DNA from: Acidimicrobiia bacterium
GTDB taxonomy: Bacteria > Actinomycetota > Acidimicrobiia > Acidimicrobiales > CATQHL01
Assembly: GCA_009835395.1 (NCBI GenBank)
Contig: VXXM01000035.1
Span: forward strand, 32,075 to 96,074
Direction of reading: 5' to 3'
DNA: 64,000 nucleotides
The notes under the pieces were generated by a model, which had not been told where the DNA came from, made no database searches, and saw nothing but the letters and a program-made list of their open reading frames with translations. Positions 1 through 7,825 of this stretch are shown here, in pieces. Every line of letters starts with the position of its first letter. Within the stretch, counting starts at the first letter, position 1. The position numbers and the translations under genes were made by a program.

Positions 1-9
1 GGAGCCGCC

Positions 10-474
10 ATGAAACTCCAACCAGGCGACCCGGCGCCGGACTTCCGGCTGCTGAACCAGGACGGCGAGGAGGTGTCCCTCGAGGACTTCGCCGGTCGCA
101 GGGTGGCGCTGTTCTTCTACCCGAAGGCCATGACGCCCGGTTGAACCAAACAGGCCTGCGGCATGCGTGACATCGCCGGACAGCTTCCCGAGGAGGTCTC
201 CATCCTGGGCATGAGCGCGGATCCCCCGAACCGCCAGAAGCGCTTCGATGAGAAGCACGACCTGGGGTTCGGACTGCTCTCGGATCCCGACAACTCCACC
301 ACCTCCTCCTACGGGGCGCGCAGCGAGAAGAAGATGTACGGCAACACGTTCATCGGGACCACGCGGTCGGCCTTCCTTATCGACGCCGAGGGTCGCATCG
401 AGCAGGCCTGGTACGGCATCAGCCCGAAGGACACCCCGCTGGAGATCCTGGCGGCGCTCGAGGAGTCGGAGTGA
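10..474 (+). CDS. bcp: Bcp-type peroxiredoxin, putative selenoprotein (Sec45)
   Basis: Thiol peroxidase of the Bcp/PrxQ family, expected to reduce H2O2 and organic hydroperoxides in the cytoplasm. Read from the ATG at 10 (GGAG at 1-4), the frame meets TGA at 142-144 (codon 45) and then continues uninterrupted to TGA 472-474, giving 154 residues, a normal Bcp length. The context FYPKAMTPG-UGA-TKQACGMRD matches the family active site, where E. coli Bcp has peroxidatic Cys45 and resolving Cys50; here the UGA is codon 45 and Cys50 is present. The downstream part (LLSD, SAFLIDAEGRIE) is typical Bcp. A SECIS-like hairpin follows the UGA. Selenocysteine insertion is the best reading; a nonsense mutation or a sequencing error at a TGC/TGT codon are the alternatives. 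The stop overlaps the fabZ start. Confidence 0.85.
156..183 (+). promoter_or_regulatory. Putative bacterial SECIS element
   Basis: Stem-loop inside the bcp coding region, just after the in-frame UGA (142-144). Upper stem: CGGC 159-162 pairs with GCCG 175-178, and ATG 163-165 pairs with CAT 171-173, with C174 bulged. The apical loop is CGTGA (166-170). A lower extension pairs CTG 156-158 with CAG 181-183 across a two-base bulge (179-180). The loop begins 21 nt after the UGA and has G as its second base. This agrees with the known bacterial SECIS model (loop about 16-37 nt from the UGA, G in the first two loop positions). Folding was done by eye. Confidence 0.6.
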
Positions 475-905
475 CCGACGGGCCGCTGCCTGCGCCCGCA
501 GCGGTCCTGCCGCACAGACCGCCGTTCCTGTTCCTGGACGAGGTCACCGCCCTGGTGCCTGGCGAGCGGGCCGAGGGCTACTGGCGCACGACCGGCGACG
601 AACCCTTCTTCGATGGTCACTTCCCCGGCCGGCCCACGCTGCCGGGAGTGTTGATGACCGAGGCCCTGGCCCAGTTGGGTGCCTACGCGGTCCTGAGCGA
701 CGAGCGCATGGCCGGCCGGTTGCCGCTGTTCGGCGGGATCGACGGGGCACGCTTCCGCCGCCAAGTGCTGCCCGGCGAGCGGCTGGACCTGCGCGTCGAG
801 GTGCTGCGCCTCTCCGCCCGCGCCGGGCGGGCCGCAGGGGAGGCCTCGGTGGACGGGAAGCTGGCCTGCAGTTGCGAGTTGATGTTCGTGGCCGTGCCCG
901 CCTGA
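471..905 (+). CDS. fabZ: 3-hydroxyacyl-ACP dehydratase, FabZ-like
   Basis: Hot-dog-fold dehydratase that converts 3-hydroxyacyl-ACP to trans-2-enoyl-ACP in type II fatty-acid synthesis. 144 residues, the usual FabZ length. The catalytic region is visible as DGHFPGRPTLPGVLMTEALAQ, with the expected catalytic His50 and Glu64. The GTG start at 471 overlaps the TGA of the peroxiredoxin gene, so the two are probably translationally coupled. It is convergent with the FAS-II operon that follows, which has no fabZ of its own, so this gene probably supplies that step. FabA-type isomerase activity cannot be excluded from sequence alone. Confidence 0.88.
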   Translation: MTDGPLPAPAAVLPHRPPFLFLDEVTALVPGERAEGYWRTTGDEPFFDGHFPGRPTLPGVLMTEALAQLGAYAVLSDERMAGRLPLFGGIDGARFRRQVLPGERLDLRVEVLRLSARAGRAAGEASVDGKLACSCELMFVAVPA

Positions 906-920
906 ACCGGATTACCCGGT
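906..920. terminator. Short hairpin between convergent fabZ and fabF
   Basis: ACCGG (906-910) pairs with CCGGT (916-920) around a 5-base loop. It lies in the 25-bp gap between the fabZ stop and the fabF stop on the other strand. A bidirectional terminator is possible, but the stem is only 5 bp and there is no T-tract. Confidence 0.25.
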
Positions 921-930
921 CCTGTCGGGG

Positions 931-2112
931 CTAGGCGGCCGGGGGTGGGCTGATGACGAGGCAGCCGTTGTGCCCGCCGAAGCCGAAGGAGTTGGAGATG
1001 CTGGGACCCGGCTCCCACTCGCAGGGATCCGGCGCCAGGATGCGGATCGGCGCCATGTCCGGGTCGGGGGTCTCGTAGCACGCTGTCGGGGGCAGCACGC
1101 CGCGCTGGATGGACATGACCACGGCGGCCGCCTCGATGGCACCAGCTGCTCCGAGCGCGTGGCCGGTGACGCCCTTCGTGGAGGTGACCAGCGGCCCGGG
1201 GGAGCCGAACACCTTGTGGATCGCCTCGGCCTCGCTGGCGTCGTTGAGAGGCGTCGAGGTGCCGTGGGCATTGATGTGGACGATGTCGGACGGTGCCAGG
1301 CCGGCGTCGTCCAGCGCTCGCTCCATGCAGGCCACCGCGCCCGCCCCGCCGGGGGACGGTGCGGTGATGTGGTAGGCATCGGCGGTGCTGGCGTAGCCGG
1401 CGATCTCGGCGATGGCCTCGGCACCGCGCGCCCGGGCGTGCTCCAACTCCTCCAGCACCAGCACCCCGCACCCCTCGGCGTGCATGAAGCCGTCGCGCTC
1501 GAGATCGAACGGGCGGGAGATGCCGACCCGGGACAGCGCCGTCATGTTGGCGAAGCCCTGCAGACCGGTCGGGGAGCTCGAACACTCCGAGCCCCCGGCC
1601 AGCATCACGTCGCAGCGGCCGTGGCGGATCAGCTCGGCGGCGTTGCCGATGGACTGCGTGGCGGAGGCGCAGGCCGTGGAGGTCGACTCGCAAGGCCCCT
1701 GGTAGCCGTAGCGCATGGAGACGGCGGCGGCCGCGGCGTTGGCCATCATCATGGGGATGAGGAAGGGTGAGACTCGTTTGGGGCCCTTCACGAAGTGCGC
1801 CAGCATGCACGTCTCGATGCTCATCAGTCCGCCCACGCCGGTCCCGATCCACACGCCCACCCGGTCGGGGTCCGGCTCCAGGTCGCCGGCCTGCTCCAGC
1901 GCCTCGGCCGCGCAGGCCAGGGCGAACTGGGTGAACCGGTCGTGACGGCGCATCTCCTTGGCGTTGGCGAAGTGCGGCGCCGGGTCGAAACCCGCCACCG
2001 CGCGCAGGCCCTTGGGCGGTTCGCTCAACAGACCCGCGAAGAAATCCTCCTGCCCGATTCCGCAGGCCGCCAGGACGCCGAGGCCGGTGACGACCACCCG
2101 GCGGCGGCTCAT
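931..2112 (-). CDS. fabF: Beta-ketoacyl-ACP synthase II
   Basis: Condensing enzyme that elongates acyl-ACP with malonyl-ACP in FAS-II. 393 residues, slightly shorter than the common ~410. The Cys-His-His triad is visible: Cys148 in STACASATQ, His283 in NAHGTSTPLND and His318 in KGVTGHALGAAG. The C-terminal SFGFGGHN motif is intact. The ATG overlaps the acpP stop by 4 bp (ATGA), so it is the last gene of the operon fabD-fabH-fabG-acpP-fabF. The His-His pair separates it from KAS III, which is present separately as fabH. Confidence 0.95.
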   Translation of the reverse strand: MSRRRVVVTGLGVLAACGIGQEDFFAGLLSEPPKGLRAVAGFDPAPHFANAKEMRRHDRFTQFALACAAEALEQAGDLEPDPDRVGVWIGTGVGGLMSIETCMLAHFVKGPKRVSPFLIPMMMANAAAAAVSMRYGYQGPCESTSTACASATQSIGNAAELIRHGRCDVMLAGGSECSSSPTGLQGFANMTALSRVGISRPFDLERDGFMHAEGCGVLVLEELEHARARGAEAIAEIAGYASTADAYHITAPSPGGAGAVACMERALDDAGLAPSDIVHINAHGTSTPLNDASEAEAIHKVFGSPGPLVTSTKGVTGHALGAAGAIEAAAVVMSIQRGVLPPTACYETPDPDMAPIRILAPDPCEWEPGPSISNSFGFGGHNGCLVISPPPAA

Positions 2113-2348
2113 CCCAATTTGGCTTCGATCATCGTGAAGGCGGCGCCCACGGTCTCGATGTCCTCGAGCTCCTCCTCCTCCACGGTCACGTCGAACTCCT
2201 CCTCGAGCGCCATCACCAGCTCCACGAGGTCGAGGCTGTCGGCGTCGAGGTCATCGGCGAAGCTGGCCTCCAGGGTCACCTGTTCCGCGTCGACGGACAG
2301 CACCTCGACCGCACAGCGCTGGAATCGTTCGAAATGGTCGTTGCTCAC
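2109..2348 (-). CDS. acpP: Acyl carrier protein
   Basis: Small acidic carrier that holds growing acyl chains on a phosphopantetheine arm. 79 residues from the GTG at 2348, chosen because a GGAG lies 8 nt upstream; an upstream GTG at 2357 would add three residues. The attachment serine is Ser38 in DDLDADSLDLVELVMALEEE, followed by the usual acidic helix. It sits between fabG and fabF, with 4-bp coupling to fabF, as in many FAS-II operons. Confidence 0.92.
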   Translation of the reverse strand: MSNDHFERFQRCAVEVLSVDAEQVTLEASFADDLDADSLDLVELVMALEEEFDVTVEEEELEDIETVGAAFTMIEAKLG

Positions 2349-2372
2349 TGCATTCACTCCGTCGTCTCGGGG

Positions 2373-3101
2373 TCAACTCATGCTCAGGCCGCCGTCCACG
2401 GGGATGACGGCCCCGGTGATGTATCCGGCCTCGGGTGAGACAAGAAAGCATACGGTCGCCGCCACCTCGGCCGTCGTACCGAAGCGGCCGAGCGGGACCG
2501 CCGAGCGGATCTCTGCCTGCCGCTTGTGGCTCAGCGCGTCGATCATATCGGTCTCGATAGGACCGGGAGCCACGACATTAACCGTGATGTTGCGTCCGGC
2601 GAACTCCTTGGCGACTGAGCGGGCGAGTCCCACGAGACCGGCTTTGGAGGCCGCGTAGTTGGCCTGGCCCGCCTGGCCTCCGAGGCCCACCACCGAGGAG
2701 ACCAGGATCACGCGGCCCCAGCGGGAGCGCATCATCGAGCGCACGGCGCGCCGCGCCACCCGGTAGCCGCCGGTGAGGTTGGTGTCCAGGACGGCGGCGA
2801 AGTCCTCCTCGCCCATGCGCAGCAGCAGGCCGTCCCGGGTGATCCCGGCGTTTGACACCAGGATCTCCACCGGCCCGAGGGCCTCCTCGACCGTCTCGAA
2901 GGCGGCCTCGACGTCGGCGGTGTCGGTCACGTCGCAGCGCACCGCCAGCAGGCCTGCTTCGGAGGCGACCGCAGGCGGGCTGGATCGGTAGGTCACGGCG
3001 ACGCGGTGGCCGGCGTCCTGCAGTGCCAGGGCGCACGCCAGGCCGATTCCCCGCGCTCCGCCGGTCACCAGCGCCACCCGGCTGTCGCCGGTGGCGTTCA
3101 C
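2373..3101 (-). CDS. fabG: 3-oxoacyl-ACP reductase
   Basis: NADPH-dependent short-chain dehydrogenase that reduces 3-oxoacyl-ACP in FAS-II. 242 residues. The N-terminal nucleotide motif is TGGARGIG (about residues 13-20), NAG lies near 84-86, and the catalytic triad is Ser136, Tyr149 and Lys153 (NYAASKAG). The GTG start overlaps the fabH stop by 4 bp. Placement between fabH and acpP supports the fatty-acid role over a general SDR function. Confidence 0.93.
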   Translation of the reverse strand: MNATGDSRVALVTGGARGIGLACALALQDAGHRVAVTYRSSPPAVASEAGLLAVRCDVTDTADVEAAFETVEEALGPVEILVSNAGITRDGLLLRMGEEDFAAVLDTNLTGGYRVARRAVRSMMRSRWGRVILVSSVVGLGGQAGQANYAASKAGLVGLARSVAKEFAGRNITVNVVAPGPIETDMIDALSHKRQAEIRSAVPLGRFGTTAEVAATVCFLVSPEAGYITGAVIPVDGGLSMS

Positions 3102-4030
3102 AGGTCCCAGCGCAAGAGCGCGCTCGCCGAGGTCATGCCGGCGCCGAAGCCCACCAGCAGCGTCACATCACCGCGACGCAGCCGACCGCTGTCGGCGGCG
3201 TCGGCGAGCGCCAGCGGGATCGATGCGGAGGACGTGTTTCCGGTCCAGCTGAGCACCTGCACGGTCCGATCCTCCGAGATGCCCAGCTTCTCGCAGGCGC
3301 TCTGGATGATGCGCGTATTGGCCTGGTGGGGGATCACGAGGTCGATGTCGCCGATGGTCAGTCCCGCTGCCGCCAGGGCGTTCTCGCAGGTGGAGACCAT
3401 GATCCGCACCGCCTGGCGGAACACCTCCCGGCCGTCCATGTGGATGAAACCGCCGAAGTCGCAGTAGAGCGACTTCTCGAGGGTGCCGTTGCAGTCCAGC
3501 GCCCAACCCAGCAGAGCGTTGTCCTCGGCGGATGCGGCTGAGAGCACCACGGCGCCGGCGCCGTCACCGAACAGCACGGCGGTGCCGCGGTCCTCCCAGT
3601 CCACGAACCTGCTGAGAGTCTCCGAGCCCACCAGCAGGACTCTCTCAGCGCCCGCCAGGATGAGCCCGTGCGCCACGTTCAGCCCGTACACGAACCCCGA
3701 ACAGGCCGCGTTCAGGTCGAACGCGCCGCAGCGGGCGCCTATTGCGAGTTGCAGGGAACTGGCGGTTGCCGGGATCACGCGATCGGGAGTCGTCGTGGCC
3801 AGGATCACGCCGTCGAGGTCGGCGCCGGTCACTCCGGCCATGTCCAGGGCCAGCTGCGCCGCCTCGATGCCCAGGGCGCGGGTGGTGCCGCCGATGCGGC
3901 GCTCCTTGATGCCGGTGCGCTCGGTGATCCAGGCGTCGCTGGTGTCCAGGGTCTGGGCCAGGTCGTGATTGGTGATGACGCGTTCGGGCAGGGCCGTGCC
4001 GTAGCCGGTCACGCGGCTTCCCCGGTTCAT
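3098..4030 (-). CDS. fabH: Beta-ketoacyl-ACP synthase III
   Basis: Initiates FAS-II by condensing an acyl-CoA with malonyl-ACP. 310 residues from the ATG at 4030, which begins at the normal FabH N-terminus (MNRGSRVTGYGTALP); an upstream extension is possible but unlike the family. The triad is Cys110 (NAACSGF), His235 (VIPHQANTR) and Asn265 (SWTGNTSSASIP). It is the second gene of the fab operon. Primer preference (acetyl or branched) cannot be read from the sequence. Confidence 0.93.
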   Translation of the reverse strand: MNRGSRVTGYGTALPERVITNHDLAQTLDTSDAWITERTGIKERRIGGTTRALGIEAAQLALDMAGVTGADLDGVILATTTPDRVIPATASSLQLAIGARCGAFDLNAACSGFVYGLNVAHGLILAGAERVLLVGSETLSRFVDWEDRGTAVLFGDGAGAVVLSAASAEDNALLGWALDCNGTLEKSLYCDFGGFIHMDGREVFRQAVRIMVSTCENALAAAGLTIGDIDLVIPHQANTRIIQSACEKLGISEDRTVQVLSWTGNTSSASIPLALADAADSGRLRRGDVTLLVGFGAGMTSASALLRWDL

Positions 4031-4085
4031 CGGCGCCCCCGCCCGGAGGTGGGTCGCGTTACGCCGTGGGTCGGTGGGGCCCGCA

Positions 4086-5252
4086 TCACTCGATCCGCAA
4101 CCAGGCGATCGGCTGGTTGGTGACGACCCGCTCGCCATCCACGGCCAGATAGTCCATCACAACGCCGCTGAACGGCGAGCGCACCGGTTCCCCGCTCACC
4201 TCGCCGAGCACCGCGCCCGTGGCGATGCGCTCACCTCTGCAGTCGGGTTCGGCCGGCCTGAACACTCCTGCGGCGGTGGCCACGACGAGCCGCTCACGCG
4301 CATGGAGGGCCTCGCCGTTGGCGAGAGCCGCCTCCCCGGCACCGACGGACTCCAGCAGCGGGTCGATGTCGGTGGGTGTGCGCACGCTCAGCGTGGTGGC
4401 GCCGCGTTCGATGCGCTTGGCCATACCGCTGAGGGCGTTGCCGGGGCCGAGTTCCAGGAACGTCTCGCAACCCGCGTCGGCCAGCCGCCGGATCGTCTGG
4501 TGCCAGCGGACCGGGCTGGTGAGCTGGCGGGCCAGCAGCAGCGGCCACGGTCTGGCGTTGTCGTAGGGGGTGGCATCGACGTTGGCGTAGACGGGGGCAT
4601 CGGGATCGTGGAACTCCGCCTTGGCAAGAGCCTTCGTGAGGCGCTCGTAGGCCGAGGCCATGAAGGGCGTGTGGAACGCGCCGCCCACCTGCAACTGCAT
4701 CACCCGCTTGGCGCCGCGCTCGCGGGCACCGGCGCCGGCGGCGGTCACGTCGGCCGGCGAGCCGGCGATCACCACCTGGCCGGGGGAGTTGTAGTTGGCG
4801 ACCCACACGTTCGGTCCGGCTTCGTCGCAGGCCGCTTCCACCTCGCCGTCGGCGAGTCCCAGGACGGCGGCCATGGTGCCCTCCTGCTCCTCGGAGGCGA
4901 TCTGCATGGCCTCGCCGCGCTCGGCGACCAGGTGGGCCGCTTCGGCGAAGTCCAGAACACCCGAGGCCACCAGGGCGCTGTACTCCCCGAGACTGTGCCC
5001 CGCGTGGGCGTTGGGCAGCAAGCCGACCCTGGCGACGGAGTCGAGCGCGAGCATGCTCATCACGAACGTGGCGAGTTGGGAATTGCGCGTCTGGCGCAAC
5101 TCCTCGGCGTCCGCCTCCAGCAGGAGCAGCGCGACGTCGCGGCCGGTTGCCTCGCTGGCCTCCTCGACGAGTTCCCACGATGGCTCGTCCACCCAGGCGG
5201 CCCCCATGCCCGGCGCCTGCGAGCCCTGACCGGGGTAGGTGAAGGTGATCAC
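4086..5252 (-). CDS. fabD: Malonyl-CoA:ACP transacylase with C-terminal lipoyl-like domain
   Basis: Transfers malonyl from CoA to ACP. From the GTG at 5252 it is 388 residues against about 310 for ordinary FabD. Residues 1-315 carry the FabD fold: TYPGQGSQ, nucleophile Ser87 in GHSLGEYSA and catalytic His194 in GAFHTPFM. Residues ~325-388 form an extension resembling a biotinyl/lipoyl barrel half (GAVLGEVSG, VRSPFSGVVMDYLAV, GERVVTNQPIAWL). The hairpin where AMKM or DK would carry the cofactor lysine reads FSGVVMD, with no lysine, so it is probably a structural or docking domain. First gene of the fab operon. The start is uncertain, since the frame is open further upstream. Confidence 0.88.
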   Translation of the reverse strand: MITFTYPGQGSQAPGMGAAWVDEPSWELVEEASEATGRDVALLLLEADAEELRQTRNSQLATFVMSMLALDSVARVGLLPNAHAGHSLGEYSALVASGVLDFAEAAHLVAERGEAMQIASEEQEGTMAAVLGLADGEVEAACDEAGPNVWVANYNSPGQVVIAGSPADVTAAGAGARERGAKRVMQLQVGGAFHTPFMASAYERLTKALAKAEFHDPDAPVYANVDATPYDNARPWPLLLARQLTSPVRWHQTIRRLADAGCETFLELGPGNALSGMAKRIERGATTLSVRTPTDIDPLLESVGAGEAALANGEALHARERLVVATAAGVFRPAEPDCRGERIATGAVLGEVSGEPVRSPFSGVVMDYLAVDGERVVTNQPIAWLRIE

Positions 5253-5497
5253 GGGCTCAGGCTGGGCCGCTGCCGGCGCCGCGATGCACCACTGATACAA
5301 AGGGGGCGCGGTATGGACGACATGGTGGAGCAGACCTCGTCGGCAGAAGCGGTTGGAGCGTGGGTGAACCGTAGGCGCTCGACAGCCGGCTGCAAACCGC
5401 CACCGCCGCAACGGGCACGGCCGACGTTGCGGCGGAGACGAGCGCACACCGGAGTCAGGTGGTCACCCCGGGGCATTCTACACTGATCCCGCGATCG

Positions 5498-5584
5498 GCC
5501 CGGGTGGCGGAATTGGAAGACGCGGAGGACTCAAAATCCTTTGACCTCGCGGTCGTGTGGGTTCGAGTCCCACCCCGGGCACCA
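5498..5584 (+). tRNA. tRNA-Leu (anticodon CAA)
   Basis: Class II tRNA. The 7-bp acceptor stem GCCCGGG (5498-5504) pairs with CCCGGGC (5574-5580), followed by discriminator A5581 and an encoded CCA (5582-5584). The anticodon loop CTCAAAA has anticodon CAA at 5532-5534, flanked by GAGGA and TCCTT (one G-U pair). A long variable arm (GACC/GGTC stem) and the T arm GTGGG-TTCGAGT-CCCAC are clear. It decodes UUG. It is not tRNA-Sec: the anticodon is not TCA and the acceptor stem is a standard 7 bp. Confidence 0.95.
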
Positions 5585-5631
5585 GCCGGTGAGGGAGTGG
5601 CAGGCGGTCGGAGCCGAGCGCCTGTGGTGAG

Positions 5632-6981
5632 TCAGGTGCGCAGCTTCTCGGCGACCCTGAAGGCCAGGTCCAGCGACTGCCGGCCGTTCAGGCGGGGGTC
5701 GCACATGGTCTCGTAGCGCATCGGCAGGTCGTCGTGTCGGAGATCCTCCGATCCGCCGAGGCATTCGGTCACGTCGTCGCCGGTGAGTTCCACGTGGAGT
5801 CCGCCCGGCCAGGTTCCTTCAGCCCGGTGCACGGCGAAGAAGCCGTCGATCTCGGCACAGATGTCCTCGAAGTGGCGCGTCTTGTGCCCGCTACTGGAGG
5901 AGGTGAAGGTGTTCCCGTGCATGGGGTCGCACGCCCACACAACCGGATGGCCGGCGTCGCTCACGGCCCGCACAAGGCCCGGAAGCACGTCTGTGACCTT
6001 CTGCGCGCCCATCCGCGAGATCAGAGTCAGGCGGCCCGGACGGCGCTCCGGATTGAGTGCGTCGCAGAGTTCCAGCACCTCGGCGGCCGTGGCGGTCGGT
6101 CCCAGCTTGCACCCCAGCGGATTGTGCACGCCGCGCAGGAACTCAATGTGGGCGCCGTCGAGTTGCCGGGTGCGCTCGCCGACCCAGAGCATGTGGGCCG
6201 AGCAGTCGTAGGGCTCACCGGTGAGGGAGTCGATGCGCGTCAGCGCCTCCTCATAGGGGAGGATCAGAGCCTCGTGGCTGGTGAAGAAGTCCACCGTGTT
6301 CAGCGCCACGTGGTCGCTACTGCCGATGCCGCAGGCAGCCATGAAGCGCAGGGCGGCGTCGATGCCACCCGCCAGCTCCTCGTAGCGCTGCCCGGCAGGG
6401 GAGGAGGCCACGAACTCCTGATTCCAGGCATGGACCCGGCCCAGGTCGGCAAAGCCCCCCTTCGTGAACGAGCGCAGCAGGTTCAGCGTGGAGGCCGAGG
6501 CGTGGTAGGCGGTGATCAGCCGGTTGGCGTCGGCCACCCGCGCCGAGGCCGAGAACGTGATGTCGTTCACCATGTGCCCGCGGAACGAGGGCAGGGTCTC
6601 GTCCTGCACCACCTCGGTGGGACTCGAGCGAGGCTTGGCGAACTGCCCGGCGATCCGCCCGACCTTGGCAACCGGCACGCCGGCGGAGTAGGTGAGGACG
6701 ACGGCCATCTGCAAGATGACGCGCAGCTTGTCGCGGATATTGTCCGCCGAGAGGGAATCGAAGGATTCGGCGCAGTCGCCGGCCTGCAGCAGGAACGCCC
6801 GGCCGGCGGCGACGTCACTCAGCTTGGCGGTGAGGTTGCGCGCCTCCCCGGCGAAGACCAGGGGCGGGAAGCCCGCCAGGACCTTGAGCACCCGCTCCAA
6901 GTCGCCGGCATCGGGCCAGGAGGGCTGCTGCTGGGCCGGGAAGTGCCGCCAACTCTCCGGCGACCAGGGCTTCGCAGCCAT
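5632..6981 (-). CDS. aroG: DAHP synthase, class II (AroA-II family)
   Basis: 3-deoxy-D-arabino-heptulosonate-7-phosphate synthase, which joins PEP and erythrose-4-phosphate as the first step of the shikimate pathway. 449 residues from the ATG at 6981, chosen because it starts at MAAKPWSPESWR and avoids overlap with the upstream sigma factor gene. Plant/actinobacterial class II signatures include LLQAGDCAESF, GRIAGQFAKPRSSP and VWACDPMHGNT. It lies 14 bp after the sigma factor gene on the same strand, so the two may be cotranscribed. Another shikimate gene (aroC) is 2.3 kb away. Confidence 0.93.
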   Translation of the reverse strand: MAAKPWSPESWRHFPAQQQPSWPDAGDLERVLKVLAGFPPLVFAGEARNLTAKLSDVAAGRAFLLQAGDCAESFDSLSADNIRDKLRVILQMAVVLTYSAGVPVAKVGRIAGQFAKPRSSPTEVVQDETLPSFRGHMVNDITFSASARVADANRLITAYHASASTLNLLRSFTKGGFADLGRVHAWNQEFVASSPAGQRYEELAGGIDAALRFMAACGIGSSDHVALNTVDFFTSHEALILPYEEALTRIDSLTGEPYDCSAHMLWVGERTRQLDGAHIEFLRGVHNPLGCKLGPTATAAEVLELCDALNPERRPGRLTLISRMGAQKVTDVLPGLVRAVSDAGHPVVWACDPMHGNTFTSSSSGHKTRHFEDICAEIDGFFAVHRAEGTWPGGLHVELTGDDVTECLGGSEDLRHDDLPMRYETMCDPRLNGRQSLDLAFRVAEKLRT

Positions 6982-6994
6982 GGTGCGCTTCGGT

Positions 6995-7825
6995 TCAGGC
7001 GGCGTCGGTGCGCTCGACAGCTCGCTCACGCACCACGTTCACGGCGCGCTTGACGAGTCGCCGGGCCGCCTCTGCGGTGACGCCCAACTCCTCACCGACC
7101 TCGCGGTAGCTCCGCTTGCGGCCGTCCTGCAGCCCGAAGCGCTGCTCGACCGCGTAGCGGGCGCGTTCGTCGAGGACCGACAGCAGGTCGGTGACCATCT
7201 CGTTGTCGGCGAACGCCATCACCATCTGCTCCGGTCCGGGGTTGCCGTCGGCAATCAGGTCGATCAGCTCGTTGCTGTCGTCGTCGCCGATGGTCCGGTC
7301 GAGGGAGGTCGGGGTGGTGAGCCGGTGCAGGCGGGCGTGCTCCTCGTCCAACTCGTCGCCGTTGCCCGAGACCTGGCGCAGCGCCGCCCGCAGGCTTGCC
7401 GAACGGTCGCCCGGCAGGCGCACGAGGCTGGCCTTCTGGTCGAGCGCCCGGCCGATGGCCTGGCGGATCCAGAAGGTGGCGTAGGTGGAGAACTTGAACC
7501 CCTTGCGCCAGTCGAACTTGTCCACGGCGTGCTCGAGTCCGAGGTTGCCCTCCTGGATCAGGTCGAGCAGTTCCATCCCCGGGGGGAGGGGATAGCGCCG
7601 CGCCACGCTGACCACGAGGCGGAGGTTGGAGCGGATGAACCGATCCTTGGCGGCGGCCGCAGCCTCGATCTCACGGTCGAGGCGCCGGGCCCGCTCGCCG
7701 CCGGCCTTGCGTTCGGCGGCGACGCGGCCGCGCTCGATGATCTGCGACAGCTCGCGCTCGTCGGCGGCGGTGAGCAGGGGCACCACGCCGATCTCGTTGA
7801 GGTACTGGCCAACTGAATCACTCAT
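6995..7825 (-). CDS. RNA polymerase sigma factor, sigma-70 family (group 2-like)
   Basis: Promoter-recognition subunit of RNA polymerase. 276 residues from the ATG at 7825, preceded by GAAGAAG. Region 1.2 begins SVGQYLNEIGVVPLL. Region 2 is intact (RLVVSVARRY, LLDLIQEGNLGLEHAVDKFDWRKG, FSTYATFWIRQAI). Region 4 contains DERARYAVEQRFGL and an HTH (SYREVGEELGVTAEAARRLVKRA). The lack of the long N-terminal region of the primary sigma factor suggests a SigB-like alternative factor. No anti-sigma gene is adjacent. Symbol withheld because the orthology is not certain. Confidence 0.88.
   Translation of the reverse strand: MSDSVGQYLNEIGVVPLLTAADERELSQIIERGRVAAERKAGGERARRLDREIEAAAAAKDRFIRSNLRLVVSVARRYPLPPGMELLDLIQEGNLGLEHAVDKFDWRKGFKFSTYATFWIRQAIGRALDQKASLVRLPGDRSASLRAALRQVSGNGDELDEEHARLHRLTTPTSLDRTIGDDDSNELIDLIADGNPGPEQMVMAFADNEMVTDLLSVLDERARYAVEQRFGLQDGRKRSYREVGEELGVTAEAARRLVKRAVNVVRERAVERTDAA

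Noticed and set aside
142-144. Simple nonsense mutation making bcp a pseudogene
   Set aside because: The stop falls exactly on the one codon where Sec is expected, no other damage is seen in 154 codons, and a SECIS-like hairpin follows. It cannot be fully excluded without genome-wide sel genes.
163-474. 103-residue protein starting at ATG 163 as the complete peroxiredoxin gene
   Set aside because: It would lack the first half of the fold, including the catalytic position, while the sequence from ATG 10 gives the full family length with only the UGA at codon 45.
5498-5584. tRNA as a candidate tRNA-Sec for the selenoprotein
   Set aside because: Anticodon is CAA and the acceptor stem is a standard 7 bp; it is tRNA-Leu.
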